A stretch of DNA of 35,823 nucleotides, taken from Anaerolineae bacterium. Lineage in GTDB: Bacteria; Chloroflexota; Anaerolineae; Anaerolineales; Villigracilaceae. Location: the NCBI GenBank assembly GCA_018648655.1, contig JABGQV010000104.1:1-35823 (forward strand), read 5' to 3'. This document shows, piece by piece, positions 30,341 to 35,823 of the stretch (within the stretch, counting starts at the first letter, position 1; every line of letters begins with the position of its first letter). The notes beneath the pieces are model-generated. The model ran no database searches. It was not told the DNA's origin and saw only the letters and a list, made by a program, of their open reading frames with translations. The position numbers and the translations under genes were made by a program.

Positions 30341-31300
30341 ATGACAACTTATTTCATCACTGGCGGATTTGGTTTTCTGGGTCAGCATATCGTGAAGGCT
30401 CTTCACGATCATGACCCAAATGCAGAACTGCGTATATTGGGCCGCACGCAGCGTAGTACTTTTCTTGGTATCGAGAACTTGGAAAATCTACGCTGGGTTC
30501 AAGGCGATTTGTCGAAGTTGGAGACTTTTGAAGCCGAACTCCGAGATGTGGATGTAATCGTCCATAATGCTGCGATGGTTTCGTTTAGAAAATCAGATGC
30601 GGATGCGATTTATGAATCTAATGTGGTCGGGACACGTAATCTCGCGCAGGCAGCGTTGAAGGCTGGTTGCAAGAATTTTATTTTTATCAGCTCTATCTCG
30701 GCGGTTGGGCGAGAGAAGGGAAAGATTTCTGATGAGAGTATGTATCCTGATTTGGAATATAAACGTCAGCATAAAATGTACGGATATAGCAAAATGGTTA
30801 GCGAAGCAGAGTTAATAGAAATGAAAGAACAGACGCGTATCATCATACTCAATCCCAGTGTGGTGCTGGGTCCCGGTTCAGAGCGGATTGATACTATTTT
30901 CAAGGTGATGCGTTCTTTGCCAATTTTTCCGATGCTCTCGTATGTCAACAGTTTTGTGGATGCGCGGGATGTGGCTCAGAGCGTTGTTTTGGCGTTGACG
31001 AAGGGGCGTAGTGGGGAGCGGTATCTTGTCACGGCGCATAATGTGAATATGATTGACTTTATGAAGACAGTTGTAAAAAAAATGGGCAAGAAAACACGTG
31101 TTATTCAAATTTCAAATTTTTGGATAAAGGTATTTGATCGTATTGTCTATTTTATGCAAAAACTTAACTTAAAAACGGGCATCCGCCCTCCTTCTGAGAT
31201 GGTCGCAGACAAAGCCTTCTCTTGGGAAAAAATCAAAGATGAAATGGGATGGGAGCCAAAATATAGCTTAGAAGAATCTGTCAAAGATACCACTGTCTAA
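30341..31300 (+). CDS. NAD-dependent epimerase/dehydratase (extended SDR)
   Basis: A 319-aa extended SDR. The Rossmann motif is 'FITGGFGFLGQHIV' at residues 5-18. 'VIVHNAAMVSFRKSD' and 'NFIFISSISAVGRE' carry the catalytic Ser region. 'YGYSKMVSEAEL' holds YxxxK near 147. The sequence resembles the 3-beta-hydroxysteroid dehydrogenase/dihydroflavonol reductase-like branch rather than a known nucleotide-sugar epimerase; the substrate is unknown. It is the first gene after the valine T-box and 85 bases before valS, with no terminator between, so it should share valS regulation. The ribosome site is weak. Confidence 0.85.
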   Translation: MTTYFITGGFGFLGQHIVKALHDHDPNAELRILGRTQRSTFLGIENLENLRWVQGDLSKLETFEAELRDVDVIVHNAAMVSFRKSDADAIYESNVVGTRNLAQAALKAGCKNFIFISSISAVGREKGKISDESMYPDLEYKRQHKMYGYSKMVSEAELIEMKEQTRIIILNPSVVLGPGSERIDTIFKVMRSLPIFPMLSYVNSFVDARDVAQSVVLALTKGRSGERYLVTAHNVNMIDFMKTVVKKMGKKTRVIQISNFWIKVFDRIVYFMQKLNLKTGIRPPSEMVADKAFSWEKIKDEMGWEPKYSLEESVKDTTV

Positions 31301-31385
31301 TGCTATCCTTGAGATAATATAAGGGAAGCAAGCCCAAAACACGTGCGTTCCGCCCAGTCTAAAAAATCCAATTAATGGAGCTATT

Positions 31386-34076
31386 ATGAAACACGAATTA
31401 CCAAAAGCCTATAATTTCAAAAATACCGAAGAGCGCATTTATAAAATGTGGGAAGATGGCGGCTATTTCAAGCCGCATAATGATCCTAGCGCGCCAGATT
31501 TTGACCCAAATGTGAAGCCCTTTGTCATATCTATCCCGCCCCCAAATGTGACAGGGGAGCTACACCTTGGGCATGCGATGTTTGTGAGTGTAGAAGATTT
31601 GATGATTCGCTATCATCGTATGAAAGGCTATTCTGCTTTGTGGGTGCCCGGTTCTGACCATGCAGGTATTGCAACGCAGTTGATGGTAGAGCGGCATTTG
31701 CTCAAGACCGAAGAAGTGACCCGAGAAGAAATGGGGCGCGAGAAATTCCTTGAACATGCATGGAAGTGGAAGGAAAAATATCGTGACCGCATTACGGGGC
31801 AAATTCGACGTTTGGGGGCATCTTGTGATTGGGAGCGTGAACGCTTCACGCTCGATGAAGGTCTTTCGGACGCTGTGCGTGAAGCCTTTGTGCGTTTGCA
31901 TGAAAAAGGATTGATTTATCGAGGTCCGCGCCTTATTAATTGGTCTCCAGGCTTGAAAACAGCTGTTTCTGACCTTGAAGTGGAATATCATGAAGAAGAA
32001 GGCAAACTCTATTTCTTCAAATATATGCTCGCTGGAGATTCTGGCGACTATATCCCCGTTGCAACGACGCGCCCCGAAACAATTTTGGGCGATACGGCTG
32101 TGGCAGTACATCCTGAAGATGAACGCTACCAGAAATTTATTGGTAAAAAAGCACTTGTGCCAATTCTAGGACGTGAAATCCCCGTCATTGCCGATGAATA
32201 TGTAACGCGTGAGTTTGGTACAGGCGCGCTAAAAATCACGCCCGCCCATGACCCCAACGATTATGAAATCGGCGAAAAGCATAATTTGCCCCTTATCTCT
32301 ATTCTCGATAAAGATGCTAAAGTTAATGAAAATGGTGGTGAGTACGAAGGCTTAGACCGTTTTGATGCGCGCAAAAAACTCTGGGAAGATATGCGTGCCC
32401 AAGGCTTGGTGATTAAAGAAGAAACGCATATCCATCAAGTACCACGCTCACAGCGCGGCGGTGAAATTATTGAGCCGATGATTTCTACGCAATGGTTTGT
32501 GAAAATGGAAAGCCTCGCTGCAAAAGCACTGGATGCAGTAGAAGATGGCCAGATTAAGATTGTGCCCGAATATTTCACCAAAGTTTATTTCAACTGGCTA
32601 GAAAATATCCAAGATTGGTGCATTAGCCGCCAACTCTGGTGGGGACACCGCATCCCCGTTTGGTATTGCGATGATTGCCGCGAGACCACCATTACGCGAG
32701 AAGACCCCACAGAATGTGCCCACTGCGGCTCTGCAAAAATTGTCCAAGACCCAGACGTGCTAGATACTTGGTTCTCCTCTGGTCTGTGGCCTTTCTCCAC
32801 CCTTGGCTGGCCTGAAAAAACCCCCGATCTTGACTATTTTTACCCTACATCTATAATGGAAACGGGCGCAGATATTCTCTTTTTCTGGGTTGCACGCATG
32901 ATTATGTCTGCCCTTGAGTTTACGGATGAAGTCCCTTTCCACACCGTTTATTTGCACGGGCTTATTCACGATGAGCACGGCAAAAAGATGTCGAAGACGA
33001 AGGGCAATGTAATTGACCCCCTCATCGTCATGGACGAGCTTGGCACCGATGCCCTCCGCTTCACGCTTCTCGTTGGATCTACGCCGGGCAAAGATACAAA
33101 TTTATCTTTGAAAAAAGTAGAATCAAATCGTAATTTTGCCAATAAAGTTTGGAATGCAAGCAGATTTATTCTTTCAATGATTGATACTGTAGAAGCGGAC
33201 GATAAGCCGGATACCCTTGAGTGGACGCTTGCCGATAGTTGGATTTGGGCGCGTTTACAAGACCTGATTCGCCGTGTCGAACGCCTTTTCACTGGATTCC
33301 AATATGGAGAAGCGGGTCGACAGATTTATGATTTCTTCTGGAGCGATTTCGCAGATTGGTATTTAGAAATTGCCAAATTACAAATGCGGGATAAAAAGCT
33401 ACGTTACGTTACTGCCCGAACCTTGGCGCGCGTCCTCGATAACTCTCTGCGCCTTTTACATCCTTTTACTCCCTTCGTGACCGAAGAGCTTTGGGGCCAT
33501 CTCCGAGCAACGCTGCTTGACTCTCCAATCTCAGATATTGCCGAAGATTGGTCAGAAGTATTAATCACCGCATCTTGGCCTGAAGAACGTGACCCTGAAG
33601 GCTGGGAAGATACAAAAGTTGCCGATTTTGAATTGATTCAAGAAGTAATTGGTAGCATTCGTAATTTGCGTGCGGAGAAGGGTGTTGAGCCTGGAAAACG
33701 AATCGCAGCTACCTTTGTTGGGGGCGAGAAAACGCCTCTTTTACGGGAGCAAGCCCAAGTTCTGGCAGCGTTGGCGCGTGTGGACGAAGAGAAGATGGCG
33801 GTCGTTGAAACTGTCACAGAGAAACCAGAAGGCAGTGTGGCTCTCGTGGTCGGTCAAATCGAGATTTATATCCCGCTCGAAGGGATGGTTGATTTGGCGC
33901 AAGAGCGTGAGAGACTGGCATCCGAGTTGAAAGAAGCAGAATCTCATATTGCCCGTTTGGAGAAAATGCTAAAATCACCCTTCGCCAAGAAAGCCCCGCC
34001 TGCCGTGGTAGATAAAGAGCGCGAGAAATTAGCGATCTATAAAGAAAGTGCCGAGAAAATTAAGGCGCAGCTCTAA
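31386..34076 (+). CDS. valS: Valyl-tRNA synthetase
   Basis: An 896-aa class I aminoacyl-tRNA synthetase that charges tRNA-Val. The HIGH motif is HLGH at residues 60-63 within 'PPNVTGELHLGHAM'. The KMSKS motif is 'KMSK' at 534-537, followed by 'TKGNVIDP'. The editing domain between them contains 'TTRPETILGDTAVAVHPEDERY' and 'ITPAHDPNDYEIG'. A zinc-binding pair set CDDC/CAHC lies near 430-448. 'DVLDTWFSSGLWPFSTLGWP' is typical. The tail ends in a valS-type coiled coil from about 830. Length is normal. A TGGAG site lies seven bases upstream. The valine T-box about 1.1 kb upstream supports the identity. Confidence 0.98.
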   Translation: MKHELPKAYNFKNTEERIYKMWEDGGYFKPHNDPSAPDFDPNVKPFVISIPPPNVTGELHLGHAMFVSVEDLMIRYHRMKGYSALWVPGSDHAGIATQLMVERHLLKTEEVTREEMGREKFLEHAWKWKEKYRDRITGQIRRLGASCDWERERFTLDEGLSDAVREAFVRLHEKGLIYRGPRLINWSPGLKTAVSDLEVEYHEEEGKLYFFKYMLAGDSGDYIPVATTRPETILGDTAVAVHPEDERYQKFIGKKALVPILGREIPVIADEYVTREFGTGALKITPAHDPNDYEIGEKHNLPLISILDKDAKVNENGGEYEGLDRFDARKKLWEDMRAQGLVIKEETHIHQVPRSQRGGEIIEPMISTQWFVKMESLAAKALDAVEDGQIKIVPEYFTKVYFNWLENIQDWCISRQLWWGHRIPVWYCDDCRETTITREDPTECAHCGSAKIVQDPDVLDTWFSSGLWPFSTLGWPEKTPDLDYFYPTSIMETGADILFFWVARMIMSALEFTDEVPFHTVYLHGLIHDEHGKKMSKTKGNVIDPLIVMDELGTDALRFTLLVGSTPGKDTNLSLKKVESNRNFANKVWNASRFILSMIDTVEADDKPDTLEWTLADSWIWARLQDLIRRVERLFTGFQYGEAGRQIYDFFWSDFADWYLEIAKLQMRDKKLRYVTARTLARVLDNSLRLLHPFTPFVTEELWGHLRATLLDSPISDIAEDWSEVLITASWPEERDPEGWEDTKVADFELIQEVIGSIRNLRAEKGVEPGKRIAATFVGGEKTPLLREQAQVLAALARVDEEKMAVVETVTEKPEGSVALVVGQIEIYIPLEGMVDLAQERERLASELKEAESHIARLEKMLKSPFAKKAPPAVVDKEREKLAIYKESAEKIKAQL

Positions 34077-34083
34077 GAGAAAT

Positions 34084-34118
34084 AATTCCCCAAGTCTTTT
34101 CAAAAGACTTGGGGAATT
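34084..34118 (+). terminator. Terminator-like hairpin after valS
   Basis: AATTCCCCAAGTCTTTT (34084-34100) is the exact reverse complement of 34102-34118, with one base between, giving a long stem with a small A/T loop. The following U-run is poor (TTGCTTTG), so termination may be partial. It begins 7 bases after the valS stop. Confidence 0.65.
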
Positions 34119-34231
34119 TGCTTTGTGGGACGTAAATCCTATTAAAAACTTGCTCTTTTTTAGAGTAAAATAGAATGACCTAGCAACGTCGTGTGAATGC
34201 GGCGTTCACGAACCCCTTAAAGGAGATTTTT

Positions 34232-34684
34232 ATGTACCAGAAAATAACAATTGTTGGCAACTTAGGACGAGATCCAGAAATGCGCTATACCCCAGGTGGG
34301 CAAGCAGTTACTAATTTAAATATTGCGACTAATCGACAATATACATCTAATAGTGGTGAGCGCGTGAAGGAGACAACTTGGTTCCGTGTTTCAGTTTGGG
34401 GCAAGCAAGCAGAATCATGTAACCAATACTTGAAATCAGGATCGAAAGTTTTGGTTGAAGGACGCATGAATCAAGATAAAGAGACTGGTGGCCCACGCAT
34501 TTGGACAAGAAACGATGGTTCGGCTGGCGCATCTTTTGAAATTACAGCGCAGACGGTACGTTTCTTATCTTCCCGTCAGGAAGATCAAGCAGCAGGCGGA
34601 GGCGGAAATGTTAGCGGTGGAAATAGTAATTATGGTGCAGGCAACGCGATGGAGCCTCCACAAGAAGACGAAATTCCTTTTTAG
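34232..34684 (+). CDS. ssb: Single-stranded DNA-binding protein
   Basis: A 150-aa SSB. The OB-fold starts 'YQKITIVGNLGRDPEMRYTPGG' and continues through 'WFRVSVWGKQAESCNQYLKSGSKVLVEGRM' to about residue 112. A Gly/Asn-rich linker leads to the acidic tip 'QEDEIPF', which binds replication and repair partners. ATG 34232 is chosen because AAAGGAGA lies six bases before it. An upstream in-frame ATG (34193) would add 13 residues foreign to the family. It is followed by its own terminator at 34691-34730. Confidence 0.96.
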   Translation: MYQKITIVGNLGRDPEMRYTPGGQAVTNLNIATNRQYTSNSGERVKETTWFRVSVWGKQAESCNQYLKSGSKVLVEGRMNQDKETGGPRIWTRNDGSAGASFEITAQTVRFLSSRQEDQAAGGGGNVSGGNSNYGAGNAMEPPQEDEIPF

Positions 34685-34690
34685 TTGATG

Positions 34691-34730
34691 AAAGCCTTGC
34701 GAGAAGTTGAAACTCTTGCAAGGCTTTTTT
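34691..34730 (+). terminator. Intrinsic terminator after ssb
   Basis: AAAGCCTTGC (34691-34700) pairs with GCAAGGCTTT (34718-34727), with further GAG/CTC pairing inside, followed by a run of T. It ends 15 bases before the next gene's start, so read-through may still feed that gene. Confidence 0.88.
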
Positions 34731-34745
34731 AAAGTAGAGATAATA

Positions 34746-35087
34746 ATGACCAAGCCTAATAAAAAACCCGCTCAGCAAAAAAAAATAGTGATGGATATTT
34801 CTCCTGAACTTTCCACTGTTTATGCAAATTTAGCGCGAATCGCCCACTCCCCAGCAGATATTGTTTTGGAATTTGCTCATTTGCTTCCAGGCTCGCAAAA
34901 AGCCAAGGTTGAGTCACGGGTAGTAATGACACCCGTTAGCGCAAAATTATTGCTTAAAGCGCTTAATGAGAATTTGGTACGTTATGAGAGAGCTTTCGGT
35001 GAAATTACAATGCCAAAAGCCAATACATTGGCAGATAACCTTTTCCGGCCATTTTTGAACCCTGAAACGGGTGAGGATGAAGAATAA
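34746..35087 (+). CDS. DUF3467-type protein
   Basis: A 113-aa protein of a conserved family of unknown function. 'MDISPELSTVYANLARIAHSPADIVLEFAHLLPG' and 'KVESRVVMTPVSAKLLLKALNENLVRYERAFGEI' fit the DUF3467 pattern: two beta strands around a region with aspartate/alanine and a long helix. The upstream in-frame ATG at 34707 lies within the ssb terminator hairpin, so ATG 34746 is preferred, though its ribosome site is weak (AGAGA). The stop codon overlaps the translin gene's start (TAATG), showing translational coupling and perhaps joint function. Confidence 0.75.
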   Translation: MTKPNKKPAQQKKIVMDISPELSTVYANLARIAHSPADIVLEFAHLLPGSQKAKVESRVVMTPVSAKLLLKALNENLVRYERAFGEITMPKANTLADNLFRPFLNPETGEDEE

Positions 35088-35728
35088 TGGATAAACTAGA
35101 ACTTATTGCTGACCAAATTCGCCAAAAATTTGATGTACAAACAGCTGCACGTGATAAAGCCCTCCCCATCTCTCGTACTTTGATTCAGCATTGTTCAAAA
35201 GCAATCCGCGCCGTACATCGTGATGATGACGAGGGTATGAATAAACATCTCGCAGAAGCTACTCTTTTGGCAAAAGCACTTAAAGAAGATTTGCTTACAG
35301 AGCATCCAGATCTTTATCACACAGGATATACGCAAGATGCTTTAAAAGAATTTGTAGAAGCCGAAGTGACTTGTGCTTTAATTAAAGAAAAGCCCCTAGT
35401 TACTCTTGATGAACTTGATGTGCCGCATGCAACCTATCTTAAAGGTCTCTCTGAAGTAGTAGGAGAATTACGCAGGAGAACATTAGACGAATTGCGGAGT
35501 GGATATTCAGAAGAAGCTGAACGTCTTTTAACGCAAATGGATGAGATATATTCTGTTTTAGTCACAATGGATTATCCCAACGCCATTACGCACGGATTAC
35601 GCAGGCAAACCGATATCGCACGTAGCATTATTGAACGCACGCGTGGAGATATTACTTTCAGCCTCCGTGGAGAGCATCTTGAAAAGAAAATCGATGCCCT
35701 GAGAGAGCAACTTGGCGTAGAAGATTAA
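35087..35728 (+). CDS. Translin family protein
   Basis: A 213-aa all-helical protein of the translin/TRAX family, RNA- or DNA-binding octamers known from eukaryotes, some archaea and a few bacteria. 'RDKALPISRTLIQHCSKAIRAVHR' (22-45) matches the family's first basic helix. 'ALKEFVEA' carries Glu88-x-x-Glu91, the position of the acidic pair that makes TRAX an RNase. 'GELRRRTLDELRSG' and 'MDYPNAITHGLRRQTDIARSIIERTRGDIT' are the strongest matches. Acidic residues in catalytic positions suggest nuclease ability, but this is inferred. It overlaps the DUF3467 gene by one base. Confidence 0.88.
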   Translation: MDKLELIADQIRQKFDVQTAARDKALPISRTLIQHCSKAIRAVHRDDDEGMNKHLAEATLLAKALKEDLLTEHPDLYHTGYTQDALKEFVEAEVTCALIKEKPLVTLDELDVPHATYLKGLSEVVGELRRRTLDELRSGYSEEAERLLTQMDEIYSVLVTMDYPNAITHGLRRQTDIARSIIERTRGDITFSLRGEHLEKKIDALREQLGVED

Positions 35729-35739
35729 AAGGAATATAA

Positions 35740-35823
35740 ATGAAAAAAGCAGGTAAACGTCAGCTCCTTTTGATTTATGAATATACCCTTGGTTTATGGT
35801 ATCCTGCCACCTTTGTGCTAAGT
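35740..35823 (+). CDS. Start of a further gene, cut by the window edge
   Basis: An ATG with AAAAGGAA seven bases upstream opens 28 codons that run off the window. The visible part has a basic start (MKKAGKRQ) and then a hydrophobic, aromatic stretch (LLLIYEYTLGLWYPATFVLS), suggesting a membrane or exported protein. It follows the translin gene by 11 bases and is probably co-transcribed. The family cannot be told. Confidence 0.6.
   Translation, partial: MKKAGKRQLLLIYEYTLGLWYPATFVLS

Noticed and set aside
31560-32111. A 183-codon minus-strand frame antisense to valS
   Set aside because: It is within the conserved catalytic and editing region of valS, so it is a shadow frame.
34141-34176. Promoter for ssb (TTGCTC with TAGAAT or TAAAAT)
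   Set aside because: The spacing is 15 bp or less for the best boxes, so the match is not convincing enough to list as a feature.

Overview
The window looks like chromosomal DNA of a Chloroflexota bacterium, most likely of the Anaerolineae. This is inferred from the gene set rather than from any rRNA: a bacterial translin-family protein beside a DUF3467-type protein and ssb, an amphi-Trp protein, a long DnaE with a proline-rich tail, and several families of dispersed palindromic intergenic repeats. No rRNA, tRNA, CRISPR array, integrase or intact insertion sequence was seen.

Layout. (1) 25-6381, minus strand: a terminator, an AEC-family transporter, a membrane-anchored PPM1/LCM-type methyltransferase, the broken 5' end of a second AEC gene, an AT-rich ORC/Cdc6-like AAA+ ATPase, a penicillin acylase-family Ntn hydrolase without a signal peptide, and a small amphi-Trp protein. 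(2) 6508-10543, plus strand: dnaE with promoter and terminator. (3) 10562-21406, minus strand: a surface-glycan cluster of about 11 kb. In transcription order it holds a Wzt-type ABC ATPase, a capsule-type GT-B glycosyltransferase, a phosphatidylcholine synthase-like CDP-alcohol phosphotransferase, methyltransferase, sulfotransferase, methyltransferase, PseB-like dehydratase, RmlD-like reductase, NeuB-like synthase, and an RlmD/TrmA-like protein that lacks its catalytic residues. Repeats sit in most of its gaps. (4) 21538-25927, minus strand: thiolase, folK, a SpoIIAA-like protein, folP and a zinc-ribbon protein. (5) 26031-29089, minus strand: a receiver-GAF protein coupled to a pseudoreceiver-GAF-PAS histidine kinase. 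(6) 29128-34118: two related T-box leader elements flank an oppositely oriented secreted-protein gene. The second is a complete valine-type T-box riboswitch ahead of an SDR epimerase gene and valS. The first has only Stem I followed by an intrinsic terminator. (7) 34232-35823, plus strand: ssb, DUF3467, translin-family protein, and the start of a further gene cut by the window edge.

How the parts work together. The glycan cluster should make, sulfate and methylate a surface polysaccharide containing a nonulosonic-acid-like sugar, but it lacks a Wzm permease, a sugar aminotransferase and a CMP-sugar synthetase here. The fol genes supply two consecutive folate steps. The valS T-box should couple transcription of the epimerase and valS to uncharged tRNA-Val.

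The most interesting items are the free-standing T-box Stem I RNA (predicted isoleucine specifier AUC) about 860 bp from its complete valine relative (GUC), the RlmD-like protein with Ser in place of the nucleophilic Cys and His in place of the general-base Glu, and the Pcs-type enzyme inside a glycan cluster.
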